64,000 nt of DNA from a virus. The DNA lies in IMG/VR virus record IMGVR_UViG_3300021963_000027, positions 1-64,000 of that record; one strand, 5' to 3'. The position numbers and the translations under genes are program-made. The notes beneath the pieces were generated by a model that made no database searches, was not told where the DNA came from, and saw nothing but the letters and a program-made list of their open reading frames with translations. Positions 38,612 to 46,348 of this stretch are shown piece by piece (position 1 is the stretch's first letter; each line of letters begins with the position of its first letter).

Positions 38612-38758
38612 ATGATAGTTGAAAACAATCCAATCGATGGTAGTATTCAAATTACTACGATTAAATTCAATCGTCTGATTACCCGAACATACTTCGACTT
38701 CACGCATGACGAAGCAGTTGCGGCATTCGATGAATATCTCAAATCTCTAAAAAAATGA
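38612..38758 (+). CDS. Hypothetical protein, 48 aa
   Basis: Promoter variant with CATAAT, 6 nt. IVENNPIDGSIQITTIKFNR and a helix AFDEYLKSLKK: a small beta-beta-alpha protein. ATGA overlap with the next gene. Confidence 0.5.
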   Translation: MIVENNPIDGSIQITTIKFNRLITRTYFDFTHDEAVAAFDEYLKSLKK

Positions 38759-38970
38759 AAATTAAATTTATACCAGCAAAGGAATATCCGAAAGAATCGG
38801 GGCAATATTTATGGAAATCTTGCTTTGGGGATGTTATGCTTGTGAATGTTCGCAAGTTGTCTTCTGAATTTGGCTATGGGGACTGGTTTGGAGTATCTGA
38901 ATTCGGGGGTAAGAATGTTGAGAGATACAATGCGAATCAATTCAGTGAGAAAGTAGAATTTGAACAATGA
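38755..38970 (+). CDS. Hypothetical protein, 71 aa
   Basis: Overlaps both neighbours by 4 nt. Beta-rich: KFIPAKEYPKESGQYLWKSC, then YGDWFGVSEFGGKNV. Resembles small phage proteins with a P-x-x-SG-x-Y-L-W turn, of unknown role. Confidence 0.55.
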   Translation: MKIKFIPAKEYPKESGQYLWKSCFGDVMLVNVRKLSSEFGYGDWFGVSEFGGKNVERYNANQFSEKVEFEQ

Positions 38971-39164
38971 AAGACAAATTTACAACCCAAGAAGTGTGGC
39001 GATACGTGGAAGGATTCATGTCTACCCAATCGAATAGTCAAGAGCTATCCATGAATGAAATCCTTGCCATGTTGAAAAATGCGTTGGCATGTATCGAAGA
39101 TGGTGATGATGGTCTTGTTGCTTATCTTGATCGCATGGAATACTACAAAAATTTAAAAAACTAG
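38967..39164 (+). CDS. Hypothetical acidic helical protein, 65 aa
   Basis: ATGA-coupled to the upstream gene. MKDKFTTQEVWRYVEGFMST, then ILAMLKNALACIEDGDDG. End YYKNLKN with CTAG-box tail. Confidence 0.55.
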   Translation: MKDKFTTQEVWRYVEGFMSTQSNSQELSMNEILAMLKNALACIEDGDDGLVAYLDRMEYYKNLKN

Positions 39165-39178
39165 ACTACACTTGGGAC

Positions 39179-39727
39179 ATGACAACGACACGAAAAGTAA
39201 TCGAATCAATCGATCTTGAAAAACATGGGAAAGAAGTCCATGGAAATGAGGATCTTTGTAATGTGTTTGGTATCTACGAATACTTACATTTTGATGATAG
39301 AATCAAAATGGTGTTTGTTCGCCCTCATCTTTGCACAGACTCTTGGGTTGGTGTTAGAGCATACTTTCTTGATGGAGAATTCGTAGCAATCTCCACACAA
39401 GTTGGTCGAAAATGGGATGAAGAATTTAAATTCGTTTCCAACGAAGCGGCAATGAAAGTTAAAGATTATGTATTGTCTTTCGTAGAAGAACCTCGATACG
39501 ATATTAGCATTGCTGATGATCTGGATGTCGAAATTGATGATTTTTATACCGTTGAGTATGCTGAACAAATTCTACACAAGCATGGTGTATATCAAGGAGA
39601 ACGTGTTGCAATCAAACGCAAGCATAGAAATTGGAATGATTTGCACACTGCAACAATTATGCTGAATGTGAAAGAATGTGATGTGGATTGTCGCGAAATT
39701 CAATTGGCTTACGTCGATCTTTCTTAA
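39179..39727 (+). CDS. Hypothetical protein, 182 aa
   Basis: CTAG-box promoter (-10 TACACT, 6 nt). Repeated strand-helix pattern (FGIYEYLHFDDRIKMVFVRP; VRAYFLDGEFVAISTQVGR; YTVEYAEQILHKHGVYQGER). Not recognised. Confidence 0.6.
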   Translation: MTTTRKVIESIDLEKHGKEVHGNEDLCNVFGIYEYLHFDDRIKMVFVRPHLCTDSWVGVRAYFLDGEFVAISTQVGRKWDEEFKFVSNEAAMKVKDYVLSFVEEPRYDISIADDLDVEIDDFYTVEYAEQILHKHGVYQGERVAIKRKHRNWNDLHTATIMLNVKECDVDCREIQLAYVDLS

Positions 39728-39749
39728 AAAACTAGAATATACTTGGGAC

Positions 39750-40091
39750 ATGACAGGACGGGACATGACAGGAGAACAAAATGAATTCATTAACAATCAT
39801 TTCTTCAAAAATTATGATAATCATGGTTGGGATAATATCGCACGGAAGCTTATCAAAGATGGGAAATGTATTGTAGCGGGAAATAGTAAACTTTGGCATG
39901 GTGGTATTGGAAACTTTATCAAATGCGCCCCTGCTGAAAATGCCATTGGTTGTTCTCTATTGACTTTCGATAAAGAATCTTTTTTACAATCAGCATGGTT
40001 CAAAGAACAAGTAGGATACTATCTCAAAGAATTGACACATCAAATTGATTCTTTACAAGATGAGCGATACGCAATCACGAATCTACTTTAA
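39750..40091 (+). CDS. Hypothetical protein, 113 aa
   Basis: CTAG-box promoter (-10 TATACT, 6 nt). MTGRDMTGEQNEFINNHFFK, GKCIVAGNSKLWHGGIGNF and a coiled end. The MTG repeat at the start leaves a second possible ATG at 39765. Confidence 0.55.
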   Translation: MTGRDMTGEQNEFINNHFFKNYDNHGWDNIARKLIKDGKCIVAGNSKLWHGGIGNFIKCAPAENAIGCSLLTFDKESFLQSAWFKEQVGYYLKELTHQIDSLQDERYAITNLL

Positions 40092-40113
40092 AAAACTAGA
40101 ATATACTTGGGAC

Positions 40114-40284
40114 ATGACGAGAGACGAATTACTACCAATCATTGAAAAGATGGAACAATACGGTGGAAGCTTTGCGAAATCGCTGGCAGTTGCCATGCGT
40201 TATGCTGATTCAAACAATCTTCAACGTATTGTGAATGCCTTCCCCGAAATGATTAAAAGCTACTCAGAATTTTTAAAAAACTAA
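40114..40284 (+). CDS. Hypothetical protein, 56 aa
   Basis: CTAG-box promoter (-10 TATACT, 6 nt). Helical: MTRDELLPIIEKMEQYGGSF, then NNLQRIVNAFPEMI. End EFLKN with CTAG-box tail. Similar to small conserved phage and bacterial helical proteins with the pattern R-Y-A-D-x-x-N. Confidence 0.6.
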   Translation: MTRDELLPIIEKMEQYGGSFAKSLAVAMRYADSNNLQRIVNAFPEMIKSYSEFLKN

Positions 40285-40298
40285 ATTAGAATAATAAC

Positions 40299-40595
40299 AT
40301 GAACATCGACAACATCGAAAAAGCATTATTTATCAAACAAAGAATTGACAATAACAACATCGCAATTAAAAAAATTGATTCTCTACTCGCGAAATATCCT
40401 AATGGAAACTCCGATGGTAAGTCATTTAATGGAGATGGTAAAATTTACGCTCTTTATTTGGGAGAGTATAAAGATGGTAGTGGAATTTCGATTGAACTTA
40501 CTGGTTCATTGATTCAAACCCAATTATTGGAAAATGCGATGCGATTATTGGAAGCTCAAATCGAAAATGATATCAAAATTATCGAATCTCTATAA
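40299..40595 (+). CDS. Hypothetical protein, 98 aa
   Basis: Promoter variant AAAAACTAAAT with TAGAAT, 6 nt. Coiled front (IEKALFIKQRIDNNNIAIKK), glycine-rich middle, helical end. Resembles the product at 45009 (which has Y-D-T-K-Q-R-I-E-R and a similar glycine loop); the two may be distant paralogues. Confidence 0.55.
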   Translation: MNIDNIEKALFIKQRIDNNNIAIKKIDSLLAKYPNGNSDGKSFNGDGKIYALYLGEYKDGSGISIELTGSLIQTQLLENAMRLLEAQIENDIKIIESL

Positions 40596-40618
40596 AAACT
40601 AGAATACACTAAAAGCAC

Positions 40619-40753
40619 ATGAAATACATATATCGAATCTGGAACTTCTTCTCTCCCCCTGCCACTCCCACCTATGGTTGGAAAATCCTTGAACAACGGT
40701 CTTGGCTTGAAAAACAAGTGCAAGAAGAATTACTGAAACGCCGCGAATACTAA
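40619..40753 (+). CDS. Hypothetical basic peptide, 44 aa
   Basis: CTAG-box promoter (-10 TACACT, 8 nt). MKYIYRIWNFFSPPATPTYG then a basic helix (LEKQVQEELLKRREY). Unknown. Confidence 0.5.
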   Translation: MKYIYRIWNFFSPPATPTYGWKILEQRSWLEKQVQEELLKRREY

Positions 40754-40754
40754 T

Positions 40755-41072
40755 ATGACAATCGCTCAACAATTAAAGATTAAAGAATTCCCATTCAGCA
40801 TCAAAGATTCCAAAGGTAATGTGATTTACTTCGAGAACTCCGATGGATATTGGATTAAACGTGAATACGATTCCAATGGTAATCGGATTTACTACGAGGA
40901 CTCTGATGGAGGTTGGATTAAGCGTGAATACGATTCTGATGGTAAAGAGATTTACTACGAATCTTCTTTCGGAACAGTCATTGATAATCGTCCCAAGACA
41001 GAAATCCAGAAAGCAATTGAACTTCTCACGAAAGAAGGGTTGATCGTGGATGGTAAGATTTTAAAAAACTAG
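40755..41072 (+). CDS. DSNG-repeat family protein C, 105 aa
   Basis: Same N- and C-caps as the proteins at 29581 and 29918, with about three repeat units (SDGYWIKREYDSNGNRIYYE and the next). Starts 1 nt after the previous stop without its own CTAG box, unlike most siblings. Confidence 0.75.
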   Translation: MTIAQQLKIKEFPFSIKDSKGNVIYFENSDGYWIKREYDSNGNRIYYEDSDGGWIKREYDSDGKEIYYESSFGTVIDNRPKTEIQKAIELLTKEGLIVDGKILKN

Positions 41073-41086
41073 AGTATAATCAACAC

Positions 41087-41278
41087 ATGAACAAACCATA
41101 TTTATATCAGGCAGGTTACTCCCTTGACACCGTAGAGGCTGGAAAATGCCAAATCCGAACCACGGACATTCGTGGGAATACTGTGAAATTGTCAGGCTGG
41201 TTTAAAGATGACAAGGCAGCACAAAAAGAGTTAATACGCCGCCAACGTGAATTTGGCAGCGCATACGGTTGCCGATAA
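41087..41278 (+). CDS. Hypothetical basic protein, 63 aa
   Basis: CTAG-box promoter with TATAAT, the sigma70 consensus, 6 nt before the ATG. MNKPYLYQAGYSLDTVEAGK; basic end (KELIRRQREFGSAYGCR). Unknown. Confidence 0.55.
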   Translation: MNKPYLYQAGYSLDTVEAGKCQIRTTDIRGNTVKLSGWFKDDKAAQKELIRRQREFGSAYGCR

Positions 41279-41300
41279 AAAACTAGAGTATAATAACGAC

Positions 41301-41528
41301 ATGGTAACTAATGAACATTTGATTCAATGGGCAAAACACAGATGTGCAAGCGAAAATAGTTCTCCTGAATACCAACTATTTGCTGAAATCACCGCACGAT
41401 ATGAAGCGTCTTTAGAAATGTTGGATATTGTTTCTCGACATTGTTTGATGTTTAGTAATGATCGCAAGATTTTCATGGAAAATCTTATAATTTGGGCTAA
41501 AAAATATAATAATATACCAGATGCCTAA
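41301..41528 (+). CDS. Hypothetical helical protein, 75 aa
   Basis: CTAG-box promoter with TATAAT, 6 nt. MVTNEHLIQWAKHRCASENS, then EASLEMLDIVSRHCLMF. Overlaps the next small gene by 8 nt. Confidence 0.55.
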   Translation: MVTNEHLIQWAKHRCASENSSPEYQLFAEITARYEASLEMLDIVSRHCLMFSNDRKIFMENLIIWAKKYNNIPDA

Positions 41529-41631
41529 GATTAAAGTCTATCTCGATACAAACCAAGCTAAGGGATTCCCAATCTCTGAAAAGAATCGTAAGCGGTCTTT
41601 TTTCACTAGACTTTTACGAAAGATTTGGTAA
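41521..41631 (+). CDS. Basic peptide, 36 aa, paralogue of 54834
   Basis: MPKIKVYLDTNQAKGFPISE, then KNRKRSFFTRLLRKIW. The 31-aa product at 54834 has the same layout (LDTNKCKGLPMGVRNRKRTI, ending IIRWFN). A basic amphipathic C-terminus in both suggests membrane or nucleic-acid contact. Confidence 0.6.
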   Translation: MPKIKVYLDTNQAKGFPISEKNRKRSFFTRLLRKIW

Positions 41632-41644
41632 GTATCATAATAAT

Positions 41645-41739
41645 AAGGGTGTACCAGTACGCACTTCTAATGCGTGGACGTTTAAATATACTGTAATTGG
41701 ATATGTCCTATGTAGGTTCGAATCCTATCATCCTTGCCA
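41645..41739 (+). tRNA. Unusual tRNA-Arg(TCT) lacking a D-arm, with large variable arm
   Basis: Acceptor AAGGGTG/CATCCTT (41645-41651 with 41729-41735), anticodon arm ACGCA-CTTCTAA-TGCGT with TCT at 41666-41668, T-arm GTAGG-TTCGAAT-CCTAT, discriminator G and encoded CCA. Only 7 nt lie between acceptor and anticodon stems, so there is no D-arm. The variable region is about 36 nt, with GGAC/GTCC. The 3' part overlaps the end of the opposing endonuclease gene. Confidence 0.7.
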
Positions 41740-42655
41740 CTTTTCTAATGAAATAACCTCTTGGTGGGTAATCTATAATACCATATGATTTACACCACTT
41801 TCTAACAGCATTATCTGATATATTATATTTCTTTCCTATTTTTGTGAATGGTAATTCCCATAGTAAATTCTCCAATTCTTCTTTACTAGGTTTTATTCGA
41901 TGTGAATATTGTTTGATCGCAGAACATCGTTTACACCTATAAGACGTTTTGGATATATCAACACCGCAATCTAAACACTTTTTAACCACTTTGTTTTTTG
42001 GAACATAATTGAAGTAATCAAATTCAACTTTAACATTCGCATTTGATAACTTATCTATAAAATCACTCCACTTATCTAAATTAAAACATGCTGAATAATG
42101 AATCTCATATACATCCCATCCACTAAATTCTAACAAATCATGTCTTTCCTGATAGTAAGCTTTCAATGTTCCATCTCTTTCATAATGTTGATTACCATTG
42201 ATTTCTAAAGCTATCATCTTATCGGGTAATGCTATATCAATTGAAAAAGCTCTCCCATTAATCTCTGGTTGATATTCTTCTATAAATGGTATATTCAATT
42301 GAGATAGAAATTCTTTCACTTTCTCACAAGGTTTTGATTTGAACTTGTCTTTATTTCTCCATGGATGTTTATCGGGATTATCTTTCAACCATTGCTTTCT
42401 CTTCTCTGATAGATTCCTTTTTGTTTCCTCTGTATGTTTTTTTCTTATGTTGATATTTTCATTGACGATGAATAATTTTTGTTCTCTCGCATTTTTAAGT
42501 GCTGCATATGGTAATTTATATTCCTTCCTTAATTTAGACATTGTAACGCCTCTATCGTGTAACTCTTGAATATGATTCCAGTCGTATCTATCTTCTAATT
42601 TACCCCATCGCAACTCATTCATGATTTTTGCTCTATCTTTATCAATCGAACTCAT
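41708..42655 (-). CDS. Vsr-like (EDxHD/PD-(D/E)XK) homing endonuclease
   Basis: N-terminal HTH-like region, a lysine-rich linker with W-R-N-K (HPWRNKDKFKSKPCEKVKEF), then the nuclease core: FIEEYQPEING, FSIDIALPDKMIALEING, and QHYERDGTLKAYYQERHDLL, matching the Vsr-like homing endonucleases. It ends with a zinc knuckle (KCLDCGVDISKTSYRCKRC) and HTH (IGKKYNISDNAVRKWCKSYG). I start it at 42655 because the longer frame lies in an antisense CTAG box. Its last 10 codons are antisense to the tRNA-Arg T-arm. Confidence 0.85.
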   Translation of the reverse strand: MSSIDKDRAKIMNELRWGKLEDRYDWNHIQELHDRGVTMSKLRKEYKLPYAALKNAREQKLFIVNENINIRKKHTEETKRNLSEKRKQWLKDNPDKHPWRNKDKFKSKPCEKVKEFLSQLNIPFIEEYQPEINGRAFSIDIALPDKMIALEINGNQHYERDGTLKAYYQERHDLLEFSGWDVYEIHYSACFNLDKWSDFIDKLSNANVKVEFDYFNYVPKNKVVKKCLDCGVDISKTSYRCKRCSAIKQYSHRIKPSKEELENLLWELPFTKIGKKYNISDNAVRKWCKSYGIIDYPPRGYFIRKVARMIGFEPT

Positions 42656-42718
42656 ATTATTATTTATCTCCAATGTTAATATTTTTGCTCTATCCAATAA
42701 ATAAAGATATTGACTAAT

Positions 42719-42737
42719 TAAAAAACTAGAATACACT
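42719..42737 (+). promoter_or_regulatory. CTAG-box promoter of a tRNA gene
   Basis: TTAAAAAACTAG followed by AA and TACACT (42732-42737). The RNA should start about 42744, 4 nt before the tRNA-Met 5' end at 42748. A non-coding target shows the element acts in transcription. Confidence 0.75.
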
Positions 42738-42747
42738 TTTCATACAA

Positions 42748-42821
42748 TGCGCTTGTAGCTAATTGGTCTAGCGATCTGCTCATAACGGATGGCAAGCAGG
42801 TTCGATTCCTGTCGGGCGCAT
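42748..42821 (+). tRNA. tRNA with CAT anticodon (Met or Ile2)
   Basis: Acceptor TGCGCTT/GGGCGCA, D-arm TAGCTAATTGGTCTAGC, anticodon arm ATCTG-CTCATAA-CGGAT, T-arm GCAGG-TTCGATT-CCTGT. A complete cloverleaf; CCA is not encoded. CAT-anticodon tRNAs can be Met or, after lysidine change, Ile; the sequence alone does not decide. Confidence 0.92.
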
Positions 42822-42854
42822 CAACTTTTTAAAAAACTAGAATACAATCAACAC

Positions 42855-43109
42855 ATGACAATCGCCAAACAATTAAAGATTAAAGAATTCCCATTCATCA
42901 TCAAAGATTCTAATGGTGAAGGGATTTACCGTGAGGACTCTGATGGATATTGGGAGAAGATAGAACGAAATTCAAAGGGTAAAGTGATTTTCTTCAAAAA
43001 CTCCAATGGAACAATCTATGATAATCGTCCCAAGACAGATGTTCAGAAAGCCATTGAACTTCTCACGAAAGAAGGATTGATCGTGGATGGTAAGATTTTA
43101 AAAAACTAG
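42855..43109 (+). CDS. DSNG-repeat family protein D, 84 aa
   Basis: CTAG-box promoter (-10 TACAAT, 6 nt). N-cap MTIAKQLKIKEFPFIIKDSN, about two diverged repeats (SDGYWEKIERNSKGKVIFFK), C-cap DNRPKTDVQKAIELLTKEGL. The shortest, most diverged member. Confidence 0.75.
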   Translation: MTIAKQLKIKEFPFIIKDSNGEGIYREDSDGYWEKIERNSKGKVIFFKNSNGTIYDNRPKTDVQKAIELLTKEGLIVDGKILKN

Positions 43110-43123
43110 AATACAATCATAAC

Positions 43124-43504
43124 ATGACAATCGCCAAACAATTAAAGATTAAAGAATTCCCATTTGAAATCAACGATTCCAAGGGTGATCGGATTTACTG
43201 GGAGGACTCTGATGGATATTGGATTAAACGTGAATACGATTCCAATGGTAATATGATTTACTGGGAGAACTCTGATGGACTTTGTGAGAAGCGTGGATAC
43301 GATTCCAAAGGTAATGAGATTTACGTAGAGTATTCCAACGGAAGTTGGGAGAAGCGTGAATACGATTCCAAGAGTAATCAGATTTACTACGAGGACTCTG
43401 ATGGCTTGATCGTTGATAATCGTCCCAAGACAGATGTTCAGAAAGCAATTGAACTTCTCACGAAAGAAGGGTTGATCGTAGATGGTAAGATTTTAAAAAA
43501 CTAG
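43124..43504 (+). CDS. DSNG-repeat family protein E, 126 aa
   Basis: CTAG-box promoter (-10 TACAAT, 6 nt). Four repeat units between the standard caps (SDGYWIKREYDSNGNMIYWE and so on). Nearly identical repeat codons within the gene indicate growth by slippage or recombination. Confidence 0.78.
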   Translation: MTIAKQLKIKEFPFEINDSKGDRIYWEDSDGYWIKREYDSNGNMIYWENSDGLCEKRGYDSKGNEIYVEYSNGSWEKREYDSKSNQIYYEDSDGLIVDNRPKTDVQKAIELLTKEGLIVDGKILKN

Positions 43505-43518
43505 AATACAATCAACAC

Positions 43519-43698
43519 ATGACAACTCAAGAAATAGACTCATTGGAAAGCACATTTGATAGCGTGGCATCTGAAATTCTCGATACTCTACGTGATCATC
43601 CTGACTATGTTTCGATTAAAGTTAAATTTGATTCAATGCAAACGATGATGCAGAAAGCTATCGGAGAAAAATTTCCTGATAGTTGGATGGCAAAATAA
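43519..43698 (+). CDS. Hypothetical protein, 59 aa
   Basis: CTAG-box promoter (-10 TACAAT, 6 nt). Helical, with FDSVASEILDTLRDHPDYVS and QTMMQKAIGEKFPDSW. Unknown. Confidence 0.55.
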   Translation: MTTQEIDSLESTFDSVASEILDTLRDHPDYVSIKVKFDSMQTMMQKAIGEKFPDSWMAK

Positions 43699-43720
43699 AA
43701 AACTAAAATACACTTACAAT

Positions 43721-43879
43721 ATGTTCAAAATACTCGGTTCAGGCGTTGGCGGAATTTCTTCTGCTCTTATCACAGGTGGAAATTGCTTCCAATCAACTTA
43801 TCACTTCGGCGTGTTCATCGCATTCCTTTTTGTGGGTATGGTGTTGGGTATTATTGCTGATATAGTAATTGAAAACTAA
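43721..43879 (+). CDS. Membrane protein, 52 aa
   Basis: Promoter variant AAAAACTAAAA with TACACT, 6 nt. Two hydrophobic stretches (ILGSGVGGISSALI and FGVFIAFLFVGMVLGIIAD). A small inner-membrane protein. Confidence 0.55.
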   Translation: MFKILGSGVGGISSALITGGNCFQSTYHFGVFIAFLFVGMVLGIIADIVIEN

Positions 43880-43885
43880 AATACT

Positions 43886-44173
43886 ATGGGATTATTCAGT
43901 TGGAAAACACAAGACACAGATCGCTCAATTCCCTGCGAGGGAGCAAGCAGACCTACTTTCAAAGTGGTGATGCATGACAACAACGGTAAAAAATGGATTG
44001 AAGATTGTTATGAGGGTTACGGTGTTTTTGGAGGAAAGGATTACTACGAACTTCTAGCAGAAATGAATGGAGAAGAACGGAGTGATCCCGAATTGGCAAG
44101 AGCAAAAGGTATCAACATCGCATATGGTAAAAACCCATTCATTGCGCCCAACCTAACAGAAACCGAGGATTGA
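43886..44173 (+). CDS. MGLFSW-type conserved phage protein, 95 aa, followed by in-frame continuation
   Basis: Starts MGLFSWKTQDTDRSIPCEGA, a phage-wide signature; the middle has YEGYGVFGGKDYYELLAEMN. The frame stops at TGA 44171-44173, but continues open for 22 more codons (EWIDEEPENCEYQGYFYDDE, then DF) to a TAA at 44240-44242, with the acidic composition of the normal tail. The TGA probably replaces a Trp codon. The promoter here is degenerate and lacks the 6-nt spacing. Confidence 0.7.
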   Translation: MGLFSWKTQDTDRSIPCEGASRPTFKVVMHDNNGKKWIEDCYEGYGVFGGKDYYELLAEMNGEERSDPELARAKGINIAYGKNPFIAPNLTETED

Positions 44174-44267
44174 GAATGGATTGACGAGGAACCTGAAAAT
44201 TGTGAATATCAAGGGTATTTCTACGATGACGAAGATTTTTAATTAAAAACTAATATATCATAATAAC

Positions 44268-44429
44268 ATGCAACCTATCATCAAGCTTATTATAGCACCT
44301 TCAATTTATTGCGTATTGTCAATCATTCATGCGATTGTTGACACTCCATACAATTTCCAAAATGTTGCGCTGACAATCATTCTATCAATCGTGGTGTTTT
44401 TGGCTATTGATAAAATCTTTGGGAATTAA
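44268..44429 (+). CDS. Membrane protein, 53 aa
   Basis: Promoter variant AAAAACTAATA with TATCAT, 6 nt. Two hydrophobic segments (IIKLIIAPSIYCVLSIIHAI; VALTIILSIVVFLAIDKIFG). Inner-membrane protein, unknown role. Confidence 0.55.
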   Translation: MQPIIKLIIAPSIYCVLSIIHAIVDTPYNFQNVALTIILSIVVFLAIDKIFGN

Positions 44430-44451
44430 AAAACTAGAATACACTGATACC

Positions 44452-44598
44452 ATGGACACTATTGATACTATCATTAAAAAAATCGATCTTATTGAAGAAC
44501 AAACCATCAATCTTATCAAAGAGCGTGACGAGTGGAAACGCATGTATTACGAGTTGAAACAAGAATGTGAGGAGACGATCAAAGCTTTTAAAAACTAG
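44452..44598 (+). CDS. Coiled-coil peptide, 48 aa
   Basis: CTAG-box promoter (-10 TACACT, 6 nt). Heptad-rich MDTIDTIIKKIDLIEEQTIN, then LIKERDEWKRMYYELKQECE. Could dimerise. Ends AFKN with the CTAG-box tail. Confidence 0.55.
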   Translation: MDTIDTIIKKIDLIEEQTINLIKERDEWKRMYYELKQECEETIKAFKN

Positions 44599-44612
44599 AA
44601 TACAATTGAGAC

Positions 44613-44984
44613 ATGCGATTCAATAACACCGCAGAATTCCCTCAGTGGGTCAAGGATTACAAAGACTCACAGAATACCTATCCAACAGGGTATCAAGAAA
44701 TTGCCAACGCATTGAAGGTCAAGGGTAACGAAATGGCTAAAAAATGGCGTGGTGTTGGCTTGAAAGAAATGCCTTTCACACGATGTGAAGTTGACAACAA
44801 GTTGGGATGTGATTACGATACGTATGATTCTTATCAAGTCTTTTGCGCATCCAAAGGTTCTCGCCCATCAGAGTGGGATCATCTGCATGATTCTGATGAT
44901 CAGTATGACTTTTGCCGAACTGGTTACTTCGAAGAGGCACAAATCGGAGAGTGGTATCTGGTAGTGGGATTTGATTTTGATTAA
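44613..44984 (+). CDS. Hypothetical protein, 123 aa
   Basis: CTAG-box promoter (-10 TACAAT, 6 nt). Helical front with TYPTGYQEIANALKVKGNEM, then an acidic, aromatic tail (SEWDHLHDSDDQYDFCRTGY). The helical front could bind DNA; no proof. Confidence 0.55.
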   Translation: MRFNNTAEFPQWVKDYKDSQNTYPTGYQEIANALKVKGNEMAKKWRGVGLKEMPFTRCEVDNKLGCDYDTYDSYQVFCASKGSRPSEWDHLHDSDDQYDFCRTGYFEEAQIGEWYLVVGFDFD

Positions 44985-45008
44985 AAAACTAGACTAATAT
45001 AAACGCAT

Positions 45009-45296
45009 ATGGAATACGAACTTATACAAGTAGCTTACGACACAAAACAACGGATTGAGCGAAATTCAAAATTACACTCTCTGTTACTGGAGAGAGTCAA
45101 TCAAGGTGAGCAATTCCCACCTACGGAGAAAAATCATCAATTTGGACAAGACTTTGGTTATCTATCAATTGGCGATGGTTTTAATTTTCAGATTGGTTTC
45201 GCCTCAACAGGATGTAACAAAGCAATCATCGACGCAATTCTGGATATTCTGGAGAAGAAAGTGGCAGAAGACAAGGAATTCATCGAAAATATTTAA
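45009..45296 (+). CDS. Hypothetical protein, 95 aa
   Basis: Promoter with TAATAT, 8 nt to the ATG. Layout helix, glycine/aromatic strand (FGYLSIGDGFNFQIGFASTG), helix, as in the 40299 product. Unknown role. Confidence 0.55.
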   Translation: MEYELIQVAYDTKQRIERNSKLHSLLLERVNQGEQFPPTEKNHQFGQDFGYLSIGDGFNFQIGFASTGCNKAIIDAILDILEKKVAEDKEFIENI

Positions 45297-45318
45297 AAAA
45301 CTAGAATACAATTGAGCC

Positions 45319-45540
45319 ATGACATTACAAGAACATATCGCTTACCAAGAAGACAAGATTGATCGCCTTTATGAGCAGTATTATCAGACTCAGGGTTATA
45401 TTCACAAAGAAACAAGTATCAATTCTCATTTGAAAGCGGGAACTTTATTGGAATTGGTGAAACAACTCTATTCTTTAGAGATTGAGTTACGCTCTGCCAT
45501 TGACACTCGCATGACACTTATCAATATTAAAAGCAATTAA
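45319..45540 (+). CDS. Hypothetical helical protein, 73 aa
   Basis: CTAG-box promoter (-10 TACAAT, 6 nt). Coiled: EHIAYQEDKIDRLYEQYYQT, then GTLLELVKQLYSLEIELRS. Unknown. Confidence 0.55.
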   Translation: MTLQEHIAYQEDKIDRLYEQYYQTQGYIHKETSINSHLKAGTLLELVKQLYSLEIELRSAIDTRMTLINIKSN

Positions 45541-45562
45541 AAAACTAGAATACAATTTACAC

Positions 45563-45958
45563 ATGAACTTTATAATTCTTACAAAAACAAAAGTCGAAAA
45601 ATTCACAGCAATTCAACTCATCCACAAATTTACAGGAGCGGAATTGGATGTATATACCAACGAAGAAGTTGGGGATATGTGGATGAGTTTTCCATATTTG
45701 AAAATCGACGAACACGAAAAGGTTGTCAATGCATACAGCGATGATCAAGGATTGGAAGTTCTGGTATGGGAGACGCAATTGAATGAAATCGTTGAAAGAC
45801 TCACTGTCTTGAATGATAATACTATCGAGGATTTTGCTGGTAACAAAGTGGAAATCACGAAATCAGGAATTCTAATCGGAAATGAAAAAGTTTCATTTGA
45901 AAAGTTTGAAGAACTGGCAAAAAAGGTTGAAAAATTCCTAAGCTCGACAAAAGCTTAA
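45563..45958 (+). CDS. Hypothetical protein, 131 aa
   Basis: CTAG-box promoter (-10 TACAAT, 6 nt). Beta-alpha pattern (MNFIILTKTKVEKFTAIQLI; NKVEITKSGILIGNEKVSFE). Not recognised. Confidence 0.55.
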   Translation: MNFIILTKTKVEKFTAIQLIHKFTGAELDVYTNEEVGDMWMSFPYLKIDEHEKVVNAYSDDQGLEVLVWETQLNEIVERLTVLNDNTIEDFAGNKVEITKSGILIGNEKVSFEKFEELAKKVEKFLSSTKA

Positions 45959-45987
45959 TTAAAAAACTAGATTACAATTATACCATC

Positions 45988-46323
45988 ATGAAAGTTACTA
46001 CAGAAAACGTTATCAATGCCATCGTTCGGGAAAAAATCAGTCACCGTGGTGGTGGAGTGGAAATCGATTTGAGCCAATTTGGATTCCCCGATGGTTCTCT
46101 CATGTCTGCTTATCAAAATTACCTTGGTGGTGGCATGTTGGGAGCAATCCAAAGCAATCACAACATGTTCCGCATGGAATTCACTAAAGCACAAGAGAAA
46201 AAGATTGAGAACTTGTCAGAGATTCTCAAGCGTTATCTCCATGATCAAACGAATCATGAAGATGATGAATGGGAAAGCGCAACATATTTCCAAAATCAAA
46301 TGCGCCCAACCTCTGCTTATTAA
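45988..46323 (+). CDS. Hypothetical protein, 111 aa
   Basis: CTAG-box promoter (-10 TACAAT) with 9 nt. Core GVEIDLSQFGFPDGSLMSAY with NYLGGGMLGAIQSNHNMFRM resembles small phage glycine-rich helical proteins. Unknown. Confidence 0.55.
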   Translation: MKVTTENVINAIVREKISHRGGGVEIDLSQFGFPDGSLMSAYQNYLGGGMLGAIQSNHNMFRMEFTKAQEKKIENLSEILKRYLHDQTNHEDDEWESATYFQNQMRPTSAY

Positions 46324-46348
46324 AAAACTAGACTAAAATTGCACCATC

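Noticed and set aside
16800-43109. Plus-strand ORFs with KKLEYT before the true start (for example 39678, 40045, 42789)
   Set aside because: KKLEYT is the promoter read in its open frame. The 6-nt spacing shows the real starts are downstream. Only the 30419 ORF may really be translated through.
44171-44173. TGA recoded as tryptophan genome-wide
   Set aside because: Several other genes (HNH at 780, the 36-aa to 59-aa genes at 48003 and elsewhere) end in TGA in tight operons, so TGA is a normal stop here.
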